Shown here: positions 1 through 5,390 of the stretch, piece after piece | How positions within the stretch are numbered: the stretch's first letter is position 1 | How the letters are laid out: the number at the start of each line of letters is the position of its first letter | Source of the DNA: Verrucomicrobiales bacterium | GTDB taxonomy: Bacteria; Verrucomicrobiota; Verrucomicrobiia; Verrucomicrobiales; DEV007 | DNA length: 5,390 nt | Reading direction: 5' to 3' | Assembly: GCA_007123695.1 (NCBI GenBank) | Contig: SLGN01000643.1 | Span: forward strand, 1-5,390 | Notes under the pieces: generated by a model | The model's input: the letters and a program-made list of their open reading frames with translations, nothing else | Told to the model about the DNA's origin: nothing | Databases searched by the model: none | Translations under genes and position numbers: made by a program

Positions 1-2
1 AG

Positions 3-422
3 GGCATCCTCGAATGCTGGCCCGATCTGGGCAAGCGCCCCGCCCATCTCAGTCCGGAAGAGGCCGCACGTGAGATCTTGCTGGGATTCCGCTTCCTCAC
101 CTGCGCCGAGCAGTTCAAGCTGATCGACGACAGCTACACAGAGCCCGTGGTCATCCCCTACGGTGAAAGGGGCAAGTCGCTTTGGCGGGAAGTGCGCGAC
201 ACCCACGACCCCACGCGGCTCCGGGTCCTGGCGCGAAAGCTCCAGCGCTACACCGTGACGATCCCGCGTCCCCAGCACCTGCGGCTCCGCGACGCAGGCA
301 TTTTGCTCCCGGCGCACGAGGAGAGGTTCTTCTTCCTCAACAGCGATCTCCACTACTCCTTGGATTTCGGGCTGCACCCGCATCCCGACGCCGATACGGC
401 GACTTGCGACACGATTGTCTGA
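3..422 (+). CDS. cas3: CRISPR-associated helicase-nuclease Cas3, C-terminal part (gene enters from the left edge)
   Basis: This is the last 139 residues of an open frame that has no stop back to the window edge, so the gene starts upstream. Cas3 is the HD-nuclease/DExH helicase recruited by Cascade to nick, unwind and degrade target DNA. The helicase and HD motifs lie outside the window. What is visible is the typical Cas3 C-terminal region: an AEQFKLIDD segment, then EPVVIPYGERG, then a KLQRYTV strand, a HEERFFFL strand and a short Y..DFGL tail ending in DTIV. This order matches type I Cas3 proteins as I know them, and the cas5c-cas8c-cas7c genes downstream support it. A TTG at position 78 could be read as a start but falls inside this conserved region, so it is not the real start. 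The end looks intact. A truncated or inactive upstream part cannot be excluded. Confidence 0.88.
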   Translation, partial: GILECWPDLGKRPAHLSPEEAAREILLGFRFLTCAEQFKLIDDSYTEPVVIPYGERGKSLWREVRDTHDPTRLRVLARKLQRYTVTIPRPQHLRLRDAGILLPAHEERFFFLNSDLHYSLDFGLHPHPDADTATCDTIV

Positions 423-503
423 TCCGGCCGCCGAATCCCTTTTGAGCTTTTCTTGATCCGAGATGAAGCCTACTCTCAGCCCAATCCGTGCGGGGAAGGA
501 ACC

Positions 504-743
504 ATGCAAACCATCGATCTACAGGATTGCCGAATTTCGCCCGATGTTCTGGAGCGCCTCCGGCGGGGCGAGTCGATCGCCATCACAGAGGATGGCAACG
601 TTGTCGCCGTCGTTCTCCCAGCTGATTCCGTCGAGCCGAGCAGACCTTTCGGCTTGTGCCGAGGCGAATTCTCGGTCCCTGCAAATTTCAACGATCCGGA
701 CCCAGACCTCGAAGCCCTTTTTTATGGGCGCGACGGCGCCTAG
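504..743 (+). CDS. Phd/YefM-family (prevent-host-death-like) antitoxin, orphan
   Basis: The 79-residue protein has a short N-terminal DNA-binding-type region: a TIDLQ strand, a helix around SPDVLERLRRGESIAIT, and a GNVVAVVLP strand at residues 31-39. The C-terminal tail carries RPFGLCRGEF (47-56), then a short VPANFNDP stretch and a LEALFYG end. That tail resembles the toxin-binding tails of Phd/VapB-type antitoxins usually paired with PIN toxins. The ATG at 504 is chosen because a strong purine-rich ribosome binding site (GGGGAAGGA, 492-500) precedes it. A TTG at 453 would add 17 residues with no family resemblance. No toxin gene follows: the next 202 nt hold no PIN, RelE or Doc-like frame. 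The codons are less C-biased than in the cas genes, which suggests separate acquisition. The role is inferred from family resemblance only. It could neutralise a toxin encoded elsewhere or act as a repressor of the cas genes downstream. Confidence 0.75.
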   Translation: MQTIDLQDCRISPDVLERLRRGESIAITEDGNVVAVVLPADSVEPSRPFGLCRGEFSVPANFNDPDPDLEALFYGRDGA

Positions 744-945
744 CGGCACCAACGGGACAAGCCAGCTTGAAACCGGACGTCGCTTTCGACGATTCGTGGC
801 ACGTTCGAGAGTAGCGACCTCCGCAACCCGGAACAAAAAGGTTTGCCATTTGGTATTTTTTTGAGCAGTTTTCATTATTGCAGTTCCCGCTCCAATCCCG
901 GCGTCAAACCGACCTGTTTCTCCACTTCGTTTGATCTTTTTCACC
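744..945 (+). other. Non-coding gap between the antitoxin gene and cas5c
   Basis: These 202 nt contain no convincing gene in any frame. The first part is GC-rich and holds an inverted repeat (779-818). The middle (about 831-880) is the most AT-rich stretch of the window, with a run of seven T at 856-862. This is the only sizeable gap before cas5c, so a promoter for cas5c-cas8c-cas7c is most likely here. I could not find a good -35/-10 pair: CATTAT at 873-878 is the best -10-like hexamer and lacks a strong partner. Confidence 0.5.
779..818 (+). repeat. Inverted repeat / possible RNA stem-loop upstream of cas5c
   Basis: GTCGCT at 779-784 is the exact reverse complement of AGCGAC at 813-818. 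Two smaller inverted repeats lie in the same place: CGTCG/CGACG (778-782 with 787-791, a four-base loop), which competes with the outer stem, and CGTG/CACG around a single base (795-803). The pieces are short and could arise by chance in GC-rich DNA. A regulatory RNA fold or operator is possible but not shown. No T-run follows directly, so it is not a standard terminator. Confidence 0.3.
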
Positions 946-1629
946 ATGGCCTACGGCATCAAACTCCACGTCTGGGGCGACTTCGCCTGCTTCACCCGAC
1001 CCGAGATGAAGGCGGAGCGCGTCTCCTACGACCTCATCACCCCTTCCGCCGCACGCGGCGTCCTCGAGGCGATCTACTGGAAACCCCAGATCCGCTGGGT
1101 CATCGACCGCATCCACGTCCTCAAGCCGGTCCGCCTCGTCTCGATCCGGCGCAACGAAGTGGGCAAGAAGATGTCGGCTCCGTCGAAAAAGGCGATGTCC
1201 GGGGAAGAACCCGCACGCCCCGGTCTCCTCATCGAGGACGAGCGCCAGCAACGCGCTTCGCTCGTGCTGCGCGATGTCGCCTACCTCATTGAAGCCCACT
1301 TTGACCTGCTCGACGCCTCCGAGCCCGAGGGCAAGCACCTCGACATCTTCAACCGTCGCGCCCACAAGGGGCAGTATTTCCACCATCCCTACCTCGGCAC
1401 GCGCGAGTTCCCGGCCTTCTTCTCCCTCGTCGAACCCGGCGGCGATCCCCCGCCCTGCAAGCTCGCCGCGCACGAGCGCGACCGCGACTTCGGCTTCATG
1501 CTCCACGACATCGCCTTCGACCAGGACCCCAAGACCAAGAAGGTCAAGGACACCACCGCCCGCTTCTTCCGCGCCGAGATGCGCGACGGCGTCGTCGAGG
1601 TGCCACCCTTCCACGAAGCCATCGCCTGA
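946..1629 (+). CDS. cas5c: Type I-C Cascade subunit and pre-crRNA endoribonuclease Cas5c (Cas5d)
   Basis: The 227-residue protein is a clear Cas5c. The N-terminal ferredoxin-like fold begins YGIKLHVWGDFACFTRPEMK (3-22), followed by ERVSYDLITPSAARGVLEAI, a WKPQIRW strand and SIRRNEVG (66-73). The second half has the RRAHKGQYFHHPYLGTREF block (about 137-155). In type I-C, Cas5c replaces Cas6: it cuts pre-crRNA in the repeat and stays on the 5' handle. By position, Y44 and K130-H131 look like counterparts of the catalytic Tyr and Lys-His pair reported for Bacillus halodurans Cas5d. This is a match from memory, not an alignment. The ATG at 946 is chosen over a TTG at 931 because family members begin just before the YGIKL strand. 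No Shine-Dalgarno is present. Only 6 nt separate its stop from cas8c, so the two are surely co-transcribed. Length and motifs look intact. Confidence 0.96.
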   Translation: MAYGIKLHVWGDFACFTRPEMKAERVSYDLITPSAARGVLEAIYWKPQIRWVIDRIHVLKPVRLVSIRRNEVGKKMSAPSKKAMSGEEPARPGLLIEDERQQRASLVLRDVAYLIEAHFDLLDASEPEGKHLDIFNRRAHKGQYFHHPYLGTREFPAFFSLVEPGGDPPPCKLAAHERDRDFGFMLHDIAFDQDPKTKKVKDTTARFFRAEMRDGVVEVPPFHEAIA

Positions 1630-1635
1630 CCCGCC

Positions 1636-3489
1636 ATGATCCTCCAGGCCCTCAACCAGCTCTTCGAGCGACTCGCGGACGATCCCGCCTACGACCTGCC
1701 GACGCCGGGGCACTCGGTGCAGCGCATCACCTTTTGCGTCGCCCTAAACCCCGACGGCAGCCTCCATGCCATCGAGGACGCTCGCGCAACCGAATCCGAG
1801 ACAACCAAGAGCGGTCAGGTCCGCACCCGTCAGACCGCAAGGCCGATCCTCGTGCCCGGCGACAGCAAGCCACCCGGACAAGGAATCAATCCCTGCACCC
1901 TTTGGGACAACTCCGCCTACCTGCTCGGCTACAAAAAGCCCGACAAAGATCCCGAAAAAGCCGCCAAGGAAAAGGCTCGGGCCGCCCTCACATTTGAAGC
2001 GTCGCGCGCGCACCACCTCGCCATTGAGCGTGCCATCGACGATCCTGCCTATGCGGCGGTGTGCCGCTTCCTTGAGCAGTGGACGCCTGATCGTGCGCAG
2101 GACTGGAGCGCAGCCCTCGACGACTTCGCCGCCACCGGTTTCGGCGTGTTTCGCGTCCTGCCCGAGCGCGGCTTCGTCCACGAGCGCAAGGCCTTCAAAG
2201 ACTGGTGGGCCGCGCAGTCCCAGGCCGGCGATGGAGAGGAAAAGGTCACCGCTCCCTGCCTCGTCACCGGAATCGAGTCCCCGGTCGCCCGCCTGCATGA
2301 CCCGCCCATCAAAGGCGTGAACGGCGCTGCCGCAGGCGGAGCCAAACTAGCTTCGTTCGAACCTCACAGCTTTCGTTCCTATAGTAAGGACCAAAGCTAC
2401 AACTCTCCCGTCTCCGAGCGTGCCACCTTCCAATACTGCAACGCCCTCAACGCCCTCCTCTCCGGCCCGCAATCGCGCCGACATCGCATCACCGTCGGCG
2501 ACACCACCGTCGCCTTCTGGACCGAGCGCGAAACCGTGGCCGAGTCTGTGTTCGCCTCCTTCTTCGGCGGCCAGCTTGAGAGCGCCGAGTCGGCGTCCGT
2601 CGAGCTGGCCGAGGATCCCCTCCTTGCCCAGAGGCTCGCCGCCTTCCTCAACCTGCTTCGGCGAGGCGGGGGCGCCGCCGTCGAGCAGCTCGGCGACGAC
2701 CCGCACACCCGATACTACATCCTCGGGCTCAGCGGCAACGTGACCCGCCTCGCGGTGCGCTTCTGGCAGGTCGGCACCCTCGGAGAGCTCTTCGAGCGGC
2801 TCAGCGCCCACTACGAGGCCCTGCGCCTGAAGCGCAGCTTCGACAACGAACCCGAGTTCCCCTCCGCCATCCGCCTCCTCGACCAAACCGCCCGCGAGCG
2901 CAAGGCGATCTCGCCGCTCCTCAGCGGGCAGTTGCTACAAGCCATCCTCGCGGGCACGGCCTATCCGATGGCGCTCTACCAGAGCGTCCTCAACCGCCTG
3001 CGTGCCAACGATCCGGTCAACTACCTCAAAGCATCCATCCTGAAAGCGGTCCTCGTCCGCAACTTCCAACAAGCCATCCCCATGAGCCTCGACCCTACCC
3101 GCACCGAACCCGCCTACCTCCTTGGACGCCTCTTCGCCGCCTTGGAGAAGACCCAAGAAGACGCCCTCGGCAAAGTAAACGCCGGCATCCGCGACCGGTT
3201 CTACAGCAGCGCTTCGGCGACGCCGGGGGCCGTCTTCCCCCGCATCTTGCGCACCTACCAGCACCACCTCGCCAAGCTCGAGGGCGGACGCAAGGTGAAC
3301 CGCGAGCGCCTCGTCCAGGCGATCCACGATCCGCTCTCCGGCTATCCGAGCCATCTCACCCTCGAACAACAGGGTCTCTTCGCGATCGGCTACTACCACC
3401 AGCGCCAGGCCTTCTTCGCGAAGACCGCCAGCGAAGACGAAGGCGGAGAGGCCCTTGAAGCTGAAGCAGCAGCCACTGCCGAAAGCTGA
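1636..3489 (+). CDS. cas8c: Type I-C Cascade large subunit Cas8c (Csd1)
   Basis: The 617-residue protein matches Csd1/Cas8c in length and motif order. It starts with MILQALNQLFERLADD and a strand typical of the family. TLWDNSAYLLGY (about 88-99) is followed by a helix rich in Lys and Ala. SFEPHSFRSYSKDQSYNSPVSE (about 239-260) comes next, then TVAFWTER. YYILGLSGNVTRLAVRFW spans about 360-377. The C-terminal helical part (from about 483) corresponds to the small-subunit-like domain. In type I-C Cascade, Cas8c recognises the PAM, helps open the target duplex and recruits Cas3. The gene starts 6 nt after cas5c with no Shine-Dalgarno, suggesting translational coupling. It ends 66 nt before cas7c. 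No frameshift is seen. One stretch (about 2344-2400) uses unusually AT-rich codons compared with the rest of the gene. Confidence 0.96.
   Translation: MILQALNQLFERLADDPAYDLPTPGHSVQRITFCVALNPDGSLHAIEDARATESETTKSGQVRTRQTARPILVPGDSKPPGQGINPCTLWDNSAYLLGYKKPDKDPEKAAKEKARAALTFEASRAHHLAIERAIDDPAYAAVCRFLEQWTPDRAQDWSAALDDFAATGFGVFRVLPERGFVHERKAFKDWWAAQSQAGDGEEKVTAPCLVTGIESPVARLHDPPIKGVNGAAAGGAKLASFEPHSFRSYSKDQSYNSPVSERATFQYCNALNALLSGPQSRRHRITVGDTTVAFWTERETVAESVFASFFGGQLESAESASVELAEDPLLAQRLAAFLNLLRRGGGAAVEQLGDDPHTRYYILGLSGNVTRLAVRFWQVGTLGELFERLSAHYEALRLKRSFDNEPEFPSAIRLLDQTARERKAISPLLSGQLLQAILAGTAYPMALYQSVLNRLRANDPVNYLKASILKAVLVRNFQQAIPMSLDPTRTEPAYLLGRLFAALEKTQEDALGKVNAGIRDRFYSSASATPGAVFPRILRTYQHHLAKLEGGRKVNRERLVQAIHDPLSGYPSHLTLEQQGLFAIGYYHQRQAFFAKTASEDEGGEALEAEAAATAES
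3082..3489 (+). CDS. cas11c: Probable internal start giving the small subunit Cas11c from within cas8c
   Basis: In studied type I-C systems the Cascade small subunit Cas11c is made by internal translation initiation near the 3' end of cas8c. Here the in-frame ATG at 3082 (Met483 of Cas8c) begins MSLDPTRTEPAYLLGRLFAA and would give a 135-residue, mostly helical protein, which is the expected size. The Met sits just before the conserved AYLLGRLFA helix, where the family's internal product begins as I recall it. The context is CCATCCCCATG. It has no Shine-Dalgarno, but neither do cas5c, cas8c or cas7c, and it resembles the C-rich contexts of those genes. The start is therefore inferred from homology and position, not from a visible ribosome binding site. 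Confidence 0.6.
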   Translation: MSLDPTRTEPAYLLGRLFAALEKTQEDALGKVNAGIRDRFYSSASATPGAVFPRILRTYQHHLAKLEGGRKVNRERLVQAIHDPLSGYPSHLTLEQQGLFAIGYYHQRQAFFAKTASEDEGGEALEAEAAATAES

Positions 3490-3555
3490 AGTTTTGTCCC
3501 CGAATCACCCCCTCGCCAAAACCAATCCCAAACATCCACCCCAACGACCCCACCC
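3490..3555 (+). promoter_or_regulatory. C-rich, G-poor leader of cas7c
   Basis: The 66 nt between cas8c and cas7c contain 33 C and only 5 G, so the transcript here should be almost free of structure. The stretch runs straight into the cas7c ATG with no Shine-Dalgarno. An unstructured leader could favour ribosome loading on cas7c, whose product is needed in several copies per Cascade. A C-rich, G-poor RNA also resembles Rho loading sites. Both roles are inferred from composition alone. Confidence 0.35.
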
Positions 3556-4413
3556 ATGAATCGCTACGACTTCGTCTACCTCTTCGACTGCAAGGACGCC
3601 AACCCCAACGGCGACCCCGACGCCGGGAACCTGCCACGCCTTGACCCCGAGACCGGGCAAGGCATCGCCACCGATGTCATGCTCAAGCGCAAGATCCGGA
3701 ATTTCGTGCAGCTCACGAAGTCCGAGGCGCCAGGCTGCGACATCTACGTCCGGGAGAAAGCCATCCTCAACCACCAGCACGCCCGTGCCTACGAAGCGCT
3801 CGAGCTCGACCCGAAGAAGGCAAAGCAGGAGCAACGTGACCTCGCCCGCGAATGGATGTGCAAGAATTTCTACGACATCCGTGCCTTCGGTGCCGTCATG
3901 ACCACCGACGTGAACTGCGGCCAAGTCCGCGGCCCAGTCCAGCTTTCCTTCTCACGTTCCATCGACCGCATCGTCTCCGCCGAGCACGCAGTCACCCGCA
4001 TGGCGGTGACCACAGAAAAGGAGGCCGAGAAGCAATCCGGCGACAACCGCACCATGGGCCGCAAGTTCACCGTGCCCTACGCCCTCTACCGCTGTCACGG
4101 CTTCATCAACCCCTTCCTTGCCGCGCAGACCGGCTTCTCCGACGACGACCGCGAGCTGCTCTTCGTCGCGCTGGAGAACGCCTTCCAGTTCGACCAGTCC
4201 GCCGCCCGCCCCGCCGGGAGCATGAACCCGCGCGGCCTCCTCGTCTTCGAGCACGACTCCCAGCTCGGCGGTGCCCCGAGCCACCGGCTCCTTGACGCAG
4301 TGCGCATCGAGCGCAAGGCCGGAGTCGATGTCCCTCGCTCCTTCGACAATTACGAAGTCACCGTGGACGAGACCGCCATCCCCGAAAGCGTTCGGCTTAT
4401 CCACCGCCTCTGA
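3556..4413 (+). CDS. cas7c: Type I-C Cascade backbone subunit Cas7c (Csd2)
   Basis: The 285-residue protein is a clear Csd2/Cas7c. The N-terminal RRM-like region has [19 protein letters not shown] (4-22), then [13 protein letters not shown] (24-36) and [12 protein letters not shown] (39-50). The middle carries [11 protein letters not shown] (105-115) and [16 protein letters not shown] (about 122-137), followed by an Arg-rich, Met-containing stretch and a [11 protein letters not shown] strand. The C-terminus ends with a [10 protein letters not shown] segment. Several copies polymerise along the crRNA spacer to form the Cascade filament and hold the guide for pairing. The ATG at 3556 directly precedes the conserved YDF strand. 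The upstream leader is C-rich and has no Shine-Dalgarno. Length and motifs are normal. In most type I-C loci cas4, cas1 and cas2 follow directly. Here an unrelated gene begins 13 nt later. Confidence 0.97.
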   Translation: MNRYDFVYLFDCKDANPNGDPDAGNLPRLDPETGQGIATDVMLKRKIRNFVQLTKSEAPGCDIYVREKAILNHQHARAYEALELDPKKAKQEQRDLAREWMCKNFYDIRAFGAVMTTDVNCGQVRGPVQLSFSRSIDRIVSAEHAVTRMAVTTEKEAEKQSGDNRTMGRKFTVPYALYRCHGFINPFLAAQTGFSDDDRELLFVALENAFQFDQSAARPAGSMNPRGLLVFEHDSQLGGAPSHRLLDAVRIERKAGVDVPRSFDNYEVTVDETAIPESVRLIHRL

Positions 4414-4426
4414 ACATGGCCCTGGG

Positions 4427-4780
4427 ATGAACGACTCCACCGAACCCTCCCCCACCCGCGCGGACCTCGCCCGCGAATTGCTCCGCTACAAGATGCTGGA
4501 GTACTCGGAGGATTTCGCCTGCGCCACCTGGCTCGTTGATCTCGAGTTCGACGTGTGGAAATGGTGCGACGAAGGCTCGAGTGGAGTCGGCAAAGAATAC
4601 AACATCCGCTTCAGCCGAGAATGCCGCGCCCTCGCCGAGATCGCCGGCGGCTGGTGGGTCTACGAGGACGAAACCGTGCCTTCGGACGATGGCCCCGTCT
4701 TCATCCCCATGGCCCGCTGGCTGGAAAAGCTCGCCGAACGGACTCGCCGTGTGAAGTCGTCCCCCTCCCGCCACCCTTGA
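4427..4780 (+). CDS. Unrecognised Trp-rich acidic protein, 117 aa, attached to cas7c
   Basis: I do not recognise a named family. The start at 4427 lies 13 nt after the cas7c stop, so the gene is very likely co-transcribed. The frame is open further upstream (to 4271), but that part overlaps cas7c. Visible features are a polar N-terminal stretch, a helix around ADLARELLRYKMLEYSEDF, a CATWLVDLEFDVWKWCDEG segment, a second helix around SRECRALAEIAGGWWVYEDE, a VFIPMARWLEKLAER segment and a basic Arg/Lys/Ser tail. There are six Trp residues and 22 acidic against 16 basic residues, with the basic ones concentrated at the end. No signal peptide or membrane segment is seen, so a small soluble protein is likely. 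My impression is that similar Trp-rich hypothetical proteins occur in environmental bacteria outside cas loci, so it may be a passenger rather than a Cas protein. No function is assigned. Confidence 0.75.
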   Translation: MNDSTEPSPTRADLARELLRYKMLEYSEDFACATWLVDLEFDVWKWCDEGSSGVGKEYNIRFSRECRALAEIAGGWWVYEDETVPSDDGPVFIPMARWLEKLAERTRRVKSSPSRHP

Positions 4781-4793
4781 CCGGAGGGATCGA

Positions 4794-4814
4794 CACAGTT
4801 ACTGTGCTGCACAG
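4794..4814 (+). promoter_or_regulatory. Double overlapping palindrome, candidate VapB operator
   Basis: Two perfect 13-nt palindromes, each with a single central base, overlap here. CACAGT-T-ACTGTG occupies 4794-4806 and CTGTGC-T-GCACAG occupies 4802-4814. Their centres are 8 nt apart and the second ends 2 nt before the antitoxin ATG. Seen another way, the site is CACAG, CTGTG, CACAG spaced by three bases. Type II antitoxins with ribbon-helix-helix domains bind such tandem inverted repeats and repress their own operon, usually together with the toxin. The position and symmetry fit that role well. Binding itself is inferred. Confidence 0.6.
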
Positions 4815-4816
4815 CC

Positions 4817-5077
4817 ATGAAAAACATTACCCTCAAGATCGACGACGAGACCTACCGCAAAGCCCGCGTCCGTGCGGCGAAGGAAGGCACCTCCGTCAGC
4901 GCGGTGGTGCGAGAGTACCTCGGGGCTTTTGCGAAAGGCGACACGGATGACGACCACATGAAGCGAGTGGAAGCCCTGCAGCGGCTCTACGCGGAGGCCG
5001 ACGCCCGCGCGACCTCCCGGGACAGCCCTCTCGTCCCCTTGACCCGCGATGAAATCTACGCCGAACGCCTTCGTTGA
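4817..5077 (+). CDS. VapB-type antitoxin with probable ribbon-helix-helix DNA-binding domain
   Basis: The 86-residue protein begins with a short strand, NITLKIDDE, followed by two helices (TYRKARVRAAKEGTS and VSAVVREYLGAFA). This is the usual pattern of ribbon-helix-helix (MetJ/Arc) antitoxins that dimerise through the strand to bind DNA. The C-terminal half (about residues 43-86) is charged and probably wraps the toxin. The gene is followed by, and overlaps by 29 nt, a PIN-domain gene, which is the classic VapBC arrangement. A double palindrome lies directly upstream of the ATG, suiting autoregulation. No good Shine-Dalgarno is close: GGAGG at 4783-4787 is too far. The protein should neutralise the PIN ribonuclease in the cytoplasm and repress the operon. 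Confidence 0.85.
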   Translation: MKNITLKIDDETYRKARVRAAKEGTSVSAVVREYLGAFAKGDTDDDHMKRVEALQRLYAEADARATSRDSPLVPLTRDEIYAERLR

Positions 5078-5390
5078 CACCAACGTGCTCGTCTACGCGG
5101 CGAACGAGAGGACTCCTCTCGATCGGAAAACCGTCATCGCACGTGAACTGATGCTGGGGCGCGGCCTGCATCTTTCGGTTCAGGTGCTGAACGAGTTCGT
5201 CGTGTCGGCCAGGCACCCGGAAAAGCTGAACCTGAGCCAGGAGAATGAGCGCAAGTGGCTTGCCGAATGGCTACGGCTGCCCGTCGCTCCCTTGACGGTG
5301 GACACCTTCCAGACCGCCCTCGCCCTCCATCTCCGCTTCCAGATCTCGCATTGGGACTCGCTCATCGTCGCCGCCGCCCTTGAGACTGGC
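5049..5390 (+). CDS. VapC-type PIN-domain ribonuclease toxin, 3' end beyond window
   Basis: The frame runs open to the right edge and gives the first 114 residues. It starts with AFVDTNVLVYA, the first PIN strand with catalytic Asp10. Glu49 sits in QVLNEF, and Asp103 lies in SHWDSLIVAAA, the third acidic position. The fourth acidic residue expected in PIN domains would lie just past the window end. VapC-type toxins are Mg-dependent ribonucleases that cut tRNA or rRNA and are held in check by their antitoxin. The ATG at 5049 is well fixed: an in-frame stop lies at 5040-5042 and later starts would remove the first catalytic Asp. The gene overlaps the antitoxin by 29 nt, implying coupled translation. 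The visible part carries no frameshift and appears active. Confidence 0.9.
   Translation, partial: MKSTPNAFVDTNVLVYAANERTPLDRKTVIARELMLGRGLHLSVQVLNEFVVSARHPEKLNLSQENERKWLAEWLRLPVAPLTVDTFQTALALHLRFQISHWDSLIVAAALETG

Noticed and set aside
766..800. Degenerate CRISPR repeat suggested by CTTGAAAC and GTCGC...GTGG
   Set aside because: The pieces are in the wrong order and too short to call a repeat, there is no second copy in the window, and no array is visible.
835..866. Possible Rho-independent terminator (T-run at 856-862)
   Set aside because: Only very short stems precede the T-run (AACC/GGTT with an 11-nt loop, CCA/TGG), too weak for a terminator.
931..945. Upstream TTG start for cas5c
   Set aside because: It adds five hydrophobic residues not expected in the family. 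The ATG at 946 matches the usual Cas5c N-terminus.
519..947. Open frame on the - strand covering the antitoxin gene and the gap before cas5c
   Set aside because: The protein has no family resemblance, and the + strand antitoxin has a strong ribosome binding site and a recognisable tail.
904..1713. Long open frame on the - strand, 269 residues, opposite cas5c
   Set aside because: It is a shadow of a GC-rich gene with C-ending codons. Its protein is low-complexity (Gly, Val, Glu, Asp-rich) with no recognisable domain, while the + strand gives a clear Cas5c.
2347..2886. Open frame on the - strand opposite cas8c, 179 residues
   Set aside because: It has the same shadow composition, no recognisable motif, and overlaps a well-supported gene completely.
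4271..4426. Upstream start for the Trp-rich gene, inside cas7c
   Set aside because: It would overlap cas7c by 143 nt, and the extra residues look like out-of-frame cas7c. The ATG at 4427 just after the cas7c stop fits operon spacing.

Overview
The window holds the effector part of a type I-C (Dvulg) CRISPR-Cas locus, all on the + strand: the 3' end of cas3, then cas5c, cas8c (csd1) and cas7c (csd2). The DNA is GC-rich with strongly C-ending codons, and most genes lack a Shine-Dalgarno sequence, having contexts such as CACCATG or CACCCATG. That points to a high-GC Gram-negative chromosome. A Verrucomicrobiota-like host is a guess from style and is not shown by the sequence.

Layout: 3-422 is the C-terminal 139 residues of Cas3. 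A lone Phd/YefM-like antitoxin gene (504-743) follows with no visible toxin. Next is a 202-nt non-coding gap (744-945) with a GC-rich inverted repeat and an AT-rich patch. Then come cas5c (946-1629), cas8c (1636-3489, probably with an internal start at 3082 giving the small subunit Cas11c), a C-rich 66-nt leader, and cas7c (3556-4413). Only 13 nt after cas7c lies an unrecognised Trp-rich 117-aa gene (4427-4780). After it comes a VapBC-type module: a ribbon-helix-helix-like antitoxin (4817-5077) preceded by two overlapping perfect palindromes, and a PIN-domain toxin (5049 to the window edge) overlapping it by 29 nt.

How the genes work together: Cas5c is expected to process pre-crRNA (type I-C has no Cas6) and cap the crRNA 5' handle. 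Cas7c forms the backbone, Cas8c recognises the PAM, Cas11c makes the belly, and Cas3 nicks and degrades the target. The adaptation genes cas4-cas1-cas2, which usually follow cas7c directly, are absent from the roughly 980 nt downstream. Their place is taken by the hypothetical gene and the VapBC pair. No CRISPR array is visible.

The most interesting points are the orphan antitoxin and structured gap inside the operon, the uncharacterised gene attached to cas7c, the likely internal Cas11c start, and the double-palindrome operator before vapB. I see no wholly new system. These are unusual attachments to a known one.
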